NCBI RefSeq assembly: GCF_039522605.1
Contig: NZ_BAAADS010000012.1
Location: forward strand, 186,001 to 250,000
Source: Lentibacillus siamensis
GTDB taxonomy: Bacteria > Bacillota > Bacilli > Bacillales > Amphibacillaceae
Direction of reading: 5' to 3'
DNA length: 64,000 nucleotides
The translations under genes and the position numbers were made by a program. Shown in pieces: positions 52,049 through 60,523 of this stretch. Position 1 is the stretch's first letter. Each line of letters opens with the position of its first letter. Below the pieces are notes generated by a model, which was not told the DNA's origin, did no database searches, and saw nothing but the letters and a program-made list of their open reading frames with translations.

Positions 52049-53524
52049 TCACTCCTTCAGTACGGAATCGATATAAATTTCCGGGTCAAGCAAATAGGCA
52101 GAGATATTTTCGATAGATGGGTAGATGAATTCTGCACCTACACCAAGGAAAACTGATATCGCTACTAAAAACGCGATTGGTCCAATTAATCCTTTTGTTG
52201 GCTTTGGTTTAAATGATTCATCTTTTACACCCCAGAAACCTTTAATAAATATTTTCATAATGGAGTAAAGGATTAGCAGACTGCTGATCAGCGCAATAAT
52301 AACAATGGCAATTTCATCACCTGATAATGCCCCGGTAAGCAGGAGCAGTTTCCCTATAAATCCGCTAAATGGCGGTATTCCCGCAAGAACAAAAGCGGAT
52401 ATAAACAGAAGCCAACCCAAGACTGGATAATAGTGAATTAACCCGCTGAACTTCCTTAAATCGGATGTTCCTGCTACATATGCAACCGTGCCGGCAATAA
52501 GAAATAATGCGGCCTTAATAATCATATCGTGAACCAAATAGTAAATAGATCCACTGACTGACGTTTCATTGAAAACACCGATTCCCAAAATGATAAACCC
52601 AATCGCCGGTATAATGTTATAGGCGATGATCAATTTAATATTATTTGTTGATAATGCTCCAATCACACCAAAAATCATCGATAATCCTGCAATCCAGATA
52701 AAAACTTCATGGGTAAGTTCAATTTTATATACAAAAATTAATGAAAATACCCGGATAATGGAGTAGATCCCGACTTTGGTAAGCAGGGCACCAAATAATG
52801 CTGAAATAACTGGATTCGGTTTAACATAAGGACTAGGCATCCAATAATACAAAGGAAATAATGCCGCTTTTGTGGCAAAAACAAAGAATAACAGAATTCC
52901 TATTGTTGTCAGAATACCTTGTTGATCGACTTCCTGTACGCGCAATGCAATTTGTGCCATGTTGACGGTGCCAACCGTTGCATACAAGAAGGCAACAGCG
53001 GTTACAAACAGGATGGAAGAAAATAGGTTTATTAATACATATTTTATCGATTCCCTTAGTTGAACTTTATCGCCACCCAGGACAATTAGTGCGTAAGAAG
53101 CCATTAACAGCACTTCAAAAAACACAAACAAGTTAAAAATATCTCCTGTCAGAAAGGCACCCGAGACCCCGGTTATCAGAAAGAAGAAGAAGGAATAAAA
53201 ATAATACTGTTCTTTTCTGTCTGAAAGGGAGTGAGGCGCAAAAAATGCGCATGCAGCCGCAATGATGTTCGTGGTAAATACCAGCAGGATAGACAGTGAA
53301 TCGGCGACCAGAATAATGCCATATGGTGCCGGCCATGCCCCGGTTTCCAGAATGATGGAGCCTGTGGTATAAACTGTAAACAGGACATAACCGGACACCA
53401 GCAGGTTAATTGTAATGAACACTTTTGCCAGTGAACGTACAAGTGTTAGTTTTTTTGGGAAAAATGCCAGTATAATCCCTGAAAGTAATGGAATGATGAT
53501 TGGCAATACTGCTAAATTACTCAT
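52049..53524 (-). CDS. mrpD: Na+/H+ antiporter subunit MrpD
   Basis: The 491-residue polytopic subunit is homologous to complex I NuoN/NuoM-type antiporter subunits. It carries the conserved membrane Glu in FFFEVLLMASYALIVLGG, and Lys residues in FVFATKAALFPLYYWMPSPY and MIIKAALFLIAGTVAY that form the proton path. About 14 helices are expected. AAGGGG precedes the ATG (first base 53524). It overlaps mrpC by eight bases. Confidence 0.96.
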   Translation of the reverse strand: MSNLAVLPIIIPLLSGIILAFFPKKLTLVRSLAKVFITINLLVSGYVLFTVYTTGSIILETGAWPAPYGIILVADSLSILLVFTTNIIAAACAFFAPHSLSDRKEQYYFYSFFFFLITGVSGAFLTGDIFNLFVFFEVLLMASYALIVLGGDKVQLRESIKYVLINLFSSILFVTAVAFLYATVGTVNMAQIALRVQEVDQQGILTTIGILLFFVFATKAALFPLYYWMPSPYVKPNPVISALFGALLTKVGIYSIIRVFSLIFVYKIELTHEVFIWIAGLSMIFGVIGALSTNNIKLIIAYNIIPAIGFIILGIGVFNETSVSGSIYYLVHDMIIKAALFLIAGTVAYVAGTSDLRKFSGLIHYYPVLGWLLFISAFVLAGIPPFSGFIGKLLLLTGALSGDEIAIVIIALISSLLILYSIMKIFIKGFWGVKDESFKPKPTKGLIGPIAFLVAISVFLGVGAEFIYPSIENISAYLLDPEIYIDSVLKE

Positions 53525-53855
53525 GTTCGTTACCCCTTAATTCTTCCATATTATCTGTATTATTTTCATTTGCTGTCCGGTAAGCAAGCACTATGACCAG
53601 ACTGGTAACTCCAAAACTGATTACGATGGACGTTAGGATCAGTGCCTGCGGAAGCGGATCCACATAGTTTTCAACACCTTCTGTCAAAATCGGCGGTTGT
53701 CCGCGTTTTAGTTTTCCCATCGTCAGTATGAACAAGTGTGCTCCATGTGATACGAGCCCAGTACCAATAACAATACGCAGCAGCTGTTTTTGCAGCAGAT
53801 TGTAGATGCCTGTAGCAAATAAAAGTCCGGCGAGAATTGATGTGATAATTTCCAT
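53517..53855 (-). CDS. mrpC: Na+/H+ antiporter subunit MrpC
   Basis: This 112-residue NuoK-like subunit has three helices, with TGIYNLLQKQLLRIVIGTGL and DPLPQALILTSIVISFGVT as the diagnostic blocks. Its start codon directly follows the mrpA stop, with AAGGGGGCG inside the end of mrpA. In standard mrp operons mrpB lies between mrpA and mrpC; there is no space for it here. Confidence 0.95.
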   Translation of the reverse strand: MEIITSILAGLLFATGIYNLLQKQLLRIVIGTGLVSHGAHLFILTMGKLKRGQPPILTEGVENYVDPLPQALILTSIVISFGVTSLVIVLAYRTANENNTDNMEELRGNEHE

Positions 53856-56192
53856 TTATTTCGCCCCCTTATTATTTTTCAAATTGATGAGGCTGAAAAT
53901 AGCCAGTGCAGCGATGCCAAGTACAGTTATTTCGAATAATGTATCAAGTCCGCGCATATCGACGAGGATCACATTAACAATGTTGTCCCCTCCGCCAAGT
54001 GAGTGCGATGTCTTAATAAAGTATTCTGAAATGGTTCCAAACCAGTCCGTACTGTGTGCGGAAATACCTATCAGCGTCAGAATGGAACCAAATCCGACTG
54101 AAATAATCGTATTAACCGCTTTGGATCCTGCAGTTTCGCCGCGGTCCCGCATCATAGGCAGATGATAAAAGCAAAGTAGGAATAATACGACAGTAACTGT
54201 TTCAATGATCAGCTGTGTCAGGGCAAGGTCAGGTGCCCTGTATATAACAAACAGGATGGAAATTCCATAGCCGACAACACCGAGCAACAAAATAGCTGAC
54301 AGGTTACGCCTTGCAAAGATTGTCGCAATTGCGGAAACCGTCATAACGATCGTAACGGCAACTTCAATTGCTGTTACTGGAGCAAGATCATTGAAACGGA
54401 TGGTAAAACCATCGGTAATTATCATAAATGCATACGTAACTATGCAAGTTGTTCCCAAAATAATCGCCATATACAGGCGCAATGATCCAGTCATGTAAAA
54501 GTTTGTAACCTTGTTAGAATAAACATCGGTTTTATCCAAAAGGGAGTCGTATAGTTTATTGGCACTCAGTTTCCCAGGCAAGAAATTGTAAACACCGCTC
54601 CATTTGTTTCTGGTTAGAACTAGTATTGCGCCCAGTCCTACCACACCCAGGGACATTAGAAATGCAGGTGCATTCCATCCGTGCCAGAACTTAACATGGG
54701 TAACAACTTCATTTCCAAATACAGCTTCAGCCGCATGCGTAAGAAAAGTACCGTTGACAGCATTCGGGAAAATCCCGATTAAAATTACGCCAAGCACCAG
54801 AATAAGTGGCGCTGCCAGCATTCCAAAAGGTGCTTCATGTGGTTTCTTTGGAAGTTTGTCCATTTGTTTGCGGCCGGTGAAAATGCCAAAAAAGAAATAC
54901 AGTGAATACACAAACGTGAAAATACTTCCTAACACTGCCAGGTAAGGAATGGCCTGCGCCAGCATGTGTGCCGTACTGCCGACTCCTTCCGATAAGTCCA
55001 GGGAAGATCCGAAAAACAACTCCTTGCTGTAGAAGCCATTAAGGAATGGCAGCGGAACTCCCGCCATGGAAAATGTGCCAAACAGCGCCAATGTTGCTGT
55101 CATCGGCATTAGTGTCAGCAACCCGCCCAGTTTCCGAATATCTCTTGTGCCTGTTTCATGGTCGATTATGCCGGCAACCATGAACAGACTGCCTTTAAAT
55201 GTGGCATGGTTTAAAATATGAAATACCGCTGCATAAACGGCAACTTGTGTGCCAAATCCAAGCATGGCCATAATCATACCAAGCTGACTTATAGTGGAAA
55301 ATGCCAGAATTGCTTTTAAATCCGTTTGTCTTACCGCCATATAGGAGCCCCAGCAAAGGGTGACAATCCCCATAATGCTTACGATGATCAGGAACCATTC
55401 ATAGTTTGAAAAAATTGGTGAAAAACGTGCTACCAGGAACAGCCCGGCTTTAACCATTGTGGCTGAGTGGAGGTAGGCACTGACCGGTGTTGGTGCTTCC
55501 ATCGCATCAGGCAGCCATATGTGGAATGGGAATTGTGCCGATTTTGTAAATGCCCCCAAGAGGAGAAAACCAAGAATCAAAGGCAAATACGGACTGTTTA
55601 AAATGATATCTGTTTGATCAATCATCGCCTGAATGCTTGCAGTACCTGTTATCACGTATAACAGTATAAACCCGCCGAACATACTTAATCCGCCGAAGAT
55701 GGTAATCAGCAGGGATTTTAATGCCCCGTATCTTGACCGTTCATTAAAATGCCAATAGCCGATTAACAGGAATGATGAAATGGATGTTAATTCCCAGAAT
55801 GAATACAAAACAAACACATTATCTGACAAAACAATTCCCAGCATTGCGGACATGAACATTAATAAGTAAACATAAAAATGTCCCAATCGTTCTGATTTAT
55901 CCAGATAATAGATTGAATATAAAACAACAAGTGCCCCAATACCACTGATTAACAGGGCAAAAAGTAGACTGAGTCCATCAAGATAAAAATCAAAATTGAT
56001 ATGTAATGATGGAACCCACTGATAAGTTTGTCTGACAGGAGAAAAACCGTCTCCTACAAAACGAATGAAGTACAGAAAAATGAAAAAGGGAATAAAAAAA
56101 ACGAAAATACCAGTATGAATTTTATGTTTTAGTTTACTTAATGCGGGAATAAAGCAAGCTAGTAAAAGCGGGATAAGTACTATGTAAATCAT
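53856..56192 (-). CDS. mrpA: Na+/H+ antiporter subunit MrpA
   Basis: The 778-residue subunit is related to NuoL. The N-terminal two thirds form the antiporter module, with the conserved Glu in LYSFWELTSISSFLLIGYW, Lys in KSAQFPFHIWLPDAM, and HATFKGSLFMVAGIIDHETG. The C-terminal third ends with GGDNIVNVILVDMRGLDTLF, the normal MrpA ending. The Mrp complex exchanges cytoplasmic Na+ for external H+ and supports salt and alkali tolerance and, in B. subtilis, sporulation. ATG (first base 56192) follows AGGAGG. Confidence 0.96.
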   Translation of the reverse strand: MIYIVLIPLLLACFIPALSKLKHKIHTGIFVFFIPFFIFLYFIRFVGDGFSPVRQTYQWVPSLHINFDFYLDGLSLLFALLISGIGALVVLYSIYYLDKSERLGHFYVYLLMFMSAMLGIVLSDNVFVLYSFWELTSISSFLLIGYWHFNERSRYGALKSLLITIFGGLSMFGGFILLYVITGTASIQAMIDQTDIILNSPYLPLILGFLLLGAFTKSAQFPFHIWLPDAMEAPTPVSAYLHSATMVKAGLFLVARFSPIFSNYEWFLIIVSIMGIVTLCWGSYMAVRQTDLKAILAFSTISQLGMIMAMLGFGTQVAVYAAVFHILNHATFKGSLFMVAGIIDHETGTRDIRKLGGLLTLMPMTATLALFGTFSMAGVPLPFLNGFYSKELFFGSSLDLSEGVGSTAHMLAQAIPYLAVLGSIFTFVYSLYFFFGIFTGRKQMDKLPKKPHEAPFGMLAAPLILVLGVILIGIFPNAVNGTFLTHAAEAVFGNEVVTHVKFWHGWNAPAFLMSLGVVGLGAILVLTRNKWSGVYNFLPGKLSANKLYDSLLDKTDVYSNKVTNFYMTGSLRLYMAIILGTTCIVTYAFMIITDGFTIRFNDLAPVTAIEVAVTIVMTVSAIATIFARRNLSAILLLGVVGYGISILFVIYRAPDLALTQLIIETVTVVLFLLCFYHLPMMRDRGETAGSKAVNTIISVGFGSILTLIGISAHSTDWFGTISEYFIKTSHSLGGGDNIVNVILVDMRGLDTLFEITVLGIAALAIFSLINLKNNKGAK

Positions 56193-56341
56193 CTGATGTT
56201 TTCCTCCTAAAAAGGGATGTTTATTTTTTATAAGTAATAGTGTTTAGAATATCTTACAGTTGATTATTGACCTGGGAAAACGATTATAAAAAAATATAAT
56301 TCACCAAAATCAGCTTACCATAAACTTAAGCTGGATAAAAT

Positions 56342-56370
56342 AAAAAAACCCTATCATTAAAATGATAAGG
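56342..56370 (-). terminator. Terminator of sda
   Basis: On the minus strand CCTTATCAT pairs with ATGATAGG and is followed by GTTTTTTT, beginning about 12 bp past the sda stop. Confidence 0.8.
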
Positions 56371-56381
56371 ATCAGATTTCA

Positions 56382-56522
56382 TCAACCTGTATTTTTAATT
56401 TTGTGTGCCAGTGATCGATTATTGATTTCCTGTTTAATAAGATAAACAAAATCAGGGCTTAAATTTAATTCATTTGCTTTATGATACGATTCAAGCAGCA
56501 GTTCATCTGACAAATGTTCCAA
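56382..56522 (-). CDS. sda: Sda, sporulation histidine-kinase inhibitor
   Basis: A 46-codon gene encodes a small helical hairpin with HLSDELLLESYHKANEL, then a turn (NLSPDF), then VYLIKQEINNRSL. This closely matches Sda as I recall it (KLSDELLIESYFKATEMNL in B. subtilis). Sda binds KinA and blocks its autophosphorylation, delaying sporulation when DNA replication is disturbed. The TTG start (first base 56522) lies eight bases after GGGGG. The promoter and a DnaA-box cluster lie directly upstream, and a terminator follows. The gene lies beside yqeG, near its B. subtilis location. Confidence 0.93.
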   Translation of the reverse strand: MEHLSDELLLESYHKANELNLSPDFVYLIKQEINNRSLAHKIKNTG

Positions 56523-56568
56523 AAATACAGCCCCCAATCATGTACAGATAGGTTATTTGTTATTATTT

Positions 56569-56597
56569 AATCTACCATGAAATGATAGCCTGGACAA
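56569..56597 (-). promoter_or_regulatory. Sigma-A promoter of sda
   Basis: On the minus strand TTGTCC (56592-56597) and TAGATT (56569-56574) are separated by 17 bp, about 46 bp before the start codon. Confidence 0.62.
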
Positions 56598-56605
56598 GGC
56601 TTCAG

Positions 56606-56704
56606 TTATCTACAAAGGGTTGTAGATAACATGTGTATAAAAAGGAAATATCTACGAAAAATGTTGATTTTTCAGTGTGGATAATGTGAATAAAGTTATC
56701 CACA
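56606..56704. promoter_or_regulatory. Cluster of six DnaA-type boxes upstream of sda
   Basis: Two perfect TTATCCACA sites (56676-56684 minus, 56696-56704 plus) are accompanied by TTATTCACA (56685-56693 minus), TTATACACA (56632-56640 minus) and two TTATCTACA (56606-56614 plus, 56621-56629 minus). All lie within 99 bp directly behind the sda -35. In B. subtilis DnaA controls sda transcription through such boxes. Confidence 0.85.
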
Positions 56705-56874
56705 ATTCGAAATTTGAAGGAAATTGTCGAACGGTTTTTGACATATTTGACTAATATTATGACATAAAGACGAATTACGTCATTGTTCGTTAACGGTTTA
56801 AGAACATAAGCAGCTGCTTAGCTGGATTAACTACTGCATGGAGAGAAGTAATGGATGAGGTAGGTTTTTTAGTT

Positions 56875-56937
56875 CCCGATAAGTTGAACTAACATTTAGA
56901 AGGGGAAACCACTCCTCTAAATGAAAGTTTCACTTTA
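56875..56937 (+). repeat. 63-bp direct repeat with internal hairpin, copy A
   Basis: It begins CCCGATAAGTTGAACTAACA and ends TGAAAGTTTCACTTTA. The middle is an imperfect hairpin between CATTTAGA and TCTAAATG. It is nearly identical to copy B at 57021. Confidence 0.9.
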
Positions 56938-56947
56938 CCGCAGTTTG

Positions 56948-57015
56948 ACGGGCAGTAATCCCCCCCGCCAGAGTATCTAAAGATAGCTTGGATAAATTTG
57001 GTGTAAACTGCCCGT
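56948..57015 (+). repeat. Inverted repeat between the two 63-bp copies
   Basis: ACGGGCAGT (56948-56956) is exactly complementary to ACTGCCCGT (57007-57015). The enclosed sequence includes a small TATC/GATA stem. Together with copies A and B it forms a compound, possibly structured, element of about 209 bp. Confidence 0.8.
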
Positions 57016-57020
57016 ACAAG

Positions 57021-57083
57021 CCCGATAAGTTCAACTAACATTTAGAGGGGAAAACCACCCCTCTAAATGAAAGTTTCACTTTA
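57021..57083 (+). repeat. 63-bp direct repeat with internal hairpin, copy B
   Basis: CATTTAGAGGGG (57039-57050) and CCCCTCTAAATG (57058-57069) form a perfect 12-bp stem with a 7-nt loop. The repeat starts CCCGATAAGTTCAACTAACA and ends with the same TTTCACTTTA as copy A, 146 bp further on. Confidence 0.9.
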
Positions 57084-57107
57084 TATTTATGGAAAGTTAT
57101 TATACGA

Positions 57108-57136
57108 TTGAGTTATACTGTTGAATTGTGTATATA
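57108..57136 (+). promoter_or_regulatory. Likely sigma-A promoter of the yqeG operon
   Basis: TTGAGT and TATATA are separated by 17 bp, about 39 bp before the yqeG start codon. Confidence 0.55.
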
Positions 57137-57174
57137 CATACAGAATTTTTGCAAGTCATAATGAGGTGTGATCA

Positions 57175-57693
57175 GTGCTGAAGAAGTTTTTGCCGAATGA
57201 GCATGTGAAATCCATTTTTGATGTTCATCCGGTTGTTTTGCGGAAAAAGGGTATAAAAGGGATTATAACGGATTTGGATAATACCTTGGTTGCCTGGGAT
57301 GTCCGTGATGCAACACCGGAAGTGATTCAATGGTTTAAACAGATGAAAGAACACGATATAAAAGTTACCATTATCTCAAATAATAAACAGGAACGCGTCA
57401 AAATTTTTTCCGAACCGCTGGACACTCCATTTGTCTTCAGTGCCAGAAAACCGTTAAGTCATGCATTTAAAAGTGCTGCCAGGGAAATGAATGTAAAAAA
57501 AGAGGAGGTCGCTGTTATCGGCGATCAACTTTTGACAGATGTATTGGGCGGAAATTTTGCGGGATTTTATACCATTTTGGTTGTCCCAATCGTAAAGACA
57601 GATGGTAAACTAACCCGTATTAATCGTAAAATAGAGCGAAGAATTTTAAGTTATATGCGGAAGAAAGGAAAAATTACCTGGGAGGAAGAATAA
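57175..57693 (+). CDS. yqeG: YqeG-family HAD phosphatase
   Basis: The 172-residue HAD-superfamily (IIIA type) hydrolase has motif I DLDNTLV (near residue 34), motif II in IISNN, Lys in ARKPL, and motif III in VIGDQLLTDVLGG. The substrate is not known. GTG at 57175 follows ATGAGGTGTG. It is the first gene of the yqeG-yqeH-aroE-yhbY-nadD-yqeK-rsfS-yqeM operon, whose order matches B. subtilis. The stop is directly followed by the yqeH start. Confidence 0.95.
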   Translation: MLKKFLPNEHVKSIFDVHPVVLRKKGIKGIITDLDNTLVAWDVRDATPEVIQWFKQMKEHDIKVTIISNNKQERVKIFSEPLDTPFVFSARKPLSHAFKSAAREMNVKKEEVAVIGDQLLTDVLGGNFAGFYTILVVPIVKTDGKLTRINRKIERRILSYMRKKGKITWEEE

Positions 57694-58794
57694 ATGGAAG
57701 AATTAATTTGTCAAGGTTGTGGAGCCCAAATTCAGACCACAGATCCGGACCAAATTGGCTATACACCGAAATCGTCGCTTGATAAAGAAGTCGTCCTTTG
57801 TCAGCGGTGCTTTCGCCTGAAACATTACAACGAAATTCAGGATGTTTCGGCAACAGACGAGGATTTTTTGCAGATGGTCAGTGAAATTAGAGAAAAAGAA
57901 GGAATCGTCGTTCATCTTATCGATATTTTCGATGTGGAAGGAAGTATGCTGAAAAGTCTGTCAAGAATTATCGGAGATAAGCCGGTAATATTGGCGGGCA
58001 ATAAAATGGATTTGTTACCGAAGTCCACAAACAAGCGAAAGCTAACGCAATGGCTGAGATCCAAGGCAAAAGACGTTGGTTTGATTGTGGAAGATGTATT
58101 TCTTATTTCCTCTGTTAAGGGATATGGTTTGAACGATTTAACCGAATCCATTGAATTTTACCGTGGCGGAAAGGATGTTTACATCGTCGGGACAACAAAT
58201 GTTGGTAAGTCAACATTCATTAACCGGCTGATCCGACAGACAACTGGTGAAGATCATGTCATTACGACATCTTATTTTCCGGGAACAACGCTGGGATTTA
58301 TCAGCATACCGCTTGATGACCAGTCATCCTTGATAGATACACCGGGTATCGTAAATCATGAGCAGATTGCCCACTATATTTCGGATAGTGATCTGAAAGT
58401 TATAACTCCAAAAAAAGAAATTAAACCGAGAGTATTTCAATTAAATTCCGGACAATCACTGTTCTTCGGTGGTCTCGGGAGGATTGATTTCATTAAAGGA
58501 GAACGGCAGTCGTTTGTTTGCTATTTCGCAAATAGTTTATCCATTCACCGTACAAAACTGGAAAATGCGGATAATTTGTATGCCGAGCATAAAGGGGGGC
58601 TGTTGTCTCCACCGGAAGCGGAGTCAATGGAAAATTTCCCGGAATTGAAAAAAAGCACCTACAGGATCAAAGAACAGAAAACAGATATTGTGTTTCCGGG
58701 GCTGGGATGGATCAGTTTGCCGGATGGAGAGGCAACTGTGGCTGCATACAGTCCCAAAGGTGTTCACTTATCATTGCGAAAATCATTTTTTTAG
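57694..58794 (+). CDS. yqeH: Ribosome biogenesis GTPase YqeH
   Basis: This 366-residue protein is a circularly permuted GTPase. An N-terminal zinc finger (C-x-x-C in CQGCG and CQRCF) is followed by G4 NKMD (near residue 107), G5 SSVKG, then the P-loop GTTNVGKST (near 167), and G3 DTPG. YqeH is needed for 30S subunit assembly in B. subtilis. The C-terminal domain (about 270-366) resembles RNA-binding treble-clef forms. It is adjacent to yqeG and aroE in the operon. Confidence 0.97.
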   Translation: MEELICQGCGAQIQTTDPDQIGYTPKSSLDKEVVLCQRCFRLKHYNEIQDVSATDEDFLQMVSEIREKEGIVVHLIDIFDVEGSMLKSLSRIIGDKPVILAGNKMDLLPKSTNKRKLTQWLRSKAKDVGLIVEDVFLISSVKGYGLNDLTESIEFYRGGKDVYIVGTTNVGKSTFINRLIRQTTGEDHVITTSYFPGTTLGFISIPLDDQSSLIDTPGIVNHEQIAHYISDSDLKVITPKKEIKPRVFQLNSGQSLFFGGLGRIDFIKGERQSFVCYFANSLSIHRTKLENADNLYAEHKGGLLSPPEAESMENFPELKKSTYRIKEQKTDIVFPGLGWISLPDGEATVAAYSPKGVHLSLRKSFF

Positions 58795-58806
58795 GGGGGA
58801 GTTACT

Positions 58807-59652
58807 TTGACATATCAATTAGGCCTGATTGGATATCCCATTCATCATTCACTTTCCCCATGGATTCATCAACAATTCCTGGCAAAATCCGGTTTGGAAG
58901 GGACGTATTCCATTATGGAAATCAGCCCGGAAGACTCATTTGAAACCGAATTGGGGAAATTAAAACGGAAAGGTCTGTCGGGTTTTAATGTAACGTTGCC
59001 ATTTAAAAAAAAGATCATCCCCTGGCTTGACGGGATAGATCATCATGCTGAATCAATTGGGGCAGTTAATACAGTAGTGGTTAAGGATGGAAAATGGATT
59101 GGCTATAACACGGACGGAATAGGCTACTTTACTGCTTTGAAAAACAAATTTCCCGAACTTTGTGCTGATTCGGATATACGCATCATGATTATTGGAGCAG
59201 GCGGTGCGGCACGAGGCATCTATTACAGTCTGATAACGAATGGCTTTTCCCATGTGGACATAGCAAACCGTACCAGGGATAATGCAAAATCAATCGCGGA
59301 TCTCAATAATTCAAGCAGAAGCTCTGCTGTATTTAATTTGTCCGACGCGCAGAACAATATCGGTAATTACGATCTCATCATTCAAACATCCTCAATTGGT
59401 ATGAAGCCGAATGAAGGACGTGTTATAGTATCGGCAGAAGACGTAAAATCCGGTAGTGTCGTCAGCGATATTATTTACCAGCCAATTCATACAACGTTTC
59501 TTACACAGGCAGAACAGGCTGGGGCATATATACATTATGGACATACAATGCTGCTCTACCAGGCACAAGCTGCATTTCAGTTATGGACAAACCAGCTGGT
59601 TCCTGTCGGTAAAATGGATCAGGAGCTGCAATCTATTCTGGAAGGAAGATAA
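58807..59652 (+). CDS. aroE: Shikimate dehydrogenase
   Basis: The 281-residue enzyme reduces 3-dehydroshikimate to shikimate with NADPH. It shows the shikimate-binding HHSLSPWIHQ (near residue 14), NVTLPFKK with catalytic Lys (near 66), NTDGIGY with the paired Asp, the Rossmann GAGGAARGI (near 130), and the ending Q-A-Q-A-A-F. The start is the TTG at 58807 with AGGGGGGAG close upstream. It feeds the same aromatic pathway as pheA at 1706. Confidence 0.96.
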   Translation: MTYQLGLIGYPIHHSLSPWIHQQFLAKSGLEGTYSIMEISPEDSFETELGKLKRKGLSGFNVTLPFKKKIIPWLDGIDHHAESIGAVNTVVVKDGKWIGYNTDGIGYFTALKNKFPELCADSDIRIMIIGAGGAARGIYYSLITNGFSHVDIANRTRDNAKSIADLNNSSRSSAVFNLSDAQNNIGNYDLIIQTSSIGMKPNEGRVIVSAEDVKSGSVVSDIIYQPIHTTFLTQAEQAGAYIHYGHTMLLYQAQAAFQLWTNQLVPVGKMDQELQSILEGR

Positions 59653-59653
59653 C

Positions 59654-59944
59654 ATGTTAACAGGTAAGCAAAAAAGATTTTTAAGAGCGGAAGCCAATAC
59701 GATGAAGCCTATATTTCAAGTAGGAAAAACCGGTGTGAACGACAACATGATTACCCAAATTGATGAGGCGCTGGAAAAACGGGAACTTATTAAAGTCAGT
59801 ATCCTGCAGAATTGTCTTGAAGACAAGCATACAGTTGCAGAACAGTTATCCAGTGGAGTTCAAGCGGAAGTTGTGCAGGTAATTGGAAACAATATTATTC
59901 TATACAAGGAATCGGAAGAGAATAAACATATTCAGCTTCCCTAA
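59654..59944 (+). CDS. yhbY: Ribosome assembly RNA-binding protein YhbY (YqeI)
   Basis: This 96-residue CRM-domain protein has the pattern LTGKQKRFLRAEANTMKPIF, then VGKTGVN, and ends with the GxxI strand VIGNNIILYKES. It binds ribosomal precursor RNA, probably in 50S assembly. GAAGGAAG precedes the ATG at 59654. The in-frame ORF from 59456 is read-through from inside aroE and rejected. Confidence 0.95.
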   Translation: MLTGKQKRFLRAEANTMKPIFQVGKTGVNDNMITQIDEALEKRELIKVSILQNCLEDKHTVAEQLSSGVQAEVVQVIGNNIILYKESEENKHIQLP

Positions 59945-59956
59945 AGGAGACTCCCT

Positions 59957-60523
59957 ATGAAACGTATTGGCATTTTAGGTGGTACGTTTGATCCGCCGCA
60001 TATGGGACATTTAATTATAGCAGAAGAGGTTCGGAAGGCAATGGAGCTTGATGAAATTTGGCTGATTCCATCATTCGAACCACCACATAAAGACAGAGCC
60101 AAAACAGAAAGTACAAATCGGGTGGAAATGGTACGACTGGCCATCCAGGGGAATTCGGCATTTAAAATCTGCACGATAGAGGTAGACCGTTTAGGGAAAT
60201 CATACACATTTGATACAATGGAGGCGTTAAGGTCAGAATTTCCAGAAGTTAGCTTTTACTTTATTATTGGGGCTGATATGGTGGAATTCCTGCCACACTG
60301 GGAAAATATTGACCATTTGATGGATCTTGTGAAGTTTGTCGGGGTACAGCGCAACGGATATCAACTGGAAACTGACTTTCCTGTAGAGGTGGTAGATGTG
60401 CCAATGATTGAAATATCTTCAACGATGATTCGACAACGGTTGTCCAATCATGGTTCGGTGAAATATCTCGTGCCTGATATTGTTGAATCTTATATAAAGG
60501 AGAACCATTTATATGAAAATTGA
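59957..60523 (+). CDS. nadD: Nicotinate-nucleotide adenylyltransferase
   Basis: The 188-residue enzyme makes nicotinate adenine dinucleotide from nicotinate mononucleotide and ATP. It has the nucleotidyltransferase motif GGTFDPPHMGHL (near residue 8), IPSFEPPHK, FIIGADM, and the C-terminal ISSTMIRQR. NadE, the next step to NAD+, is encoded at 3826. It overlaps yqeK by 11 bp. Confidence 0.97.
   Translation: MKRIGILGGTFDPPHMGHLIIAEEVRKAMELDEIWLIPSFEPPHKDRAKTESTNRVEMVRLAIQGNSAFKICTIEVDRLGKSYTFDTMEALRSEFPEVSFYFIIGADMVEFLPHWENIDHLMDLVKFVGVQRNGYQLETDFPVEVVDVPMIEISSTMIRQRLSNHGSVKYLVPDIVESYIKENHLYEN

Noticed and set aside
59456..59653. N-terminal extension of yhbY
   Set aside because: It lies wholly inside aroE in another frame; the ATG at 59654 has its own ribosome site and family start.
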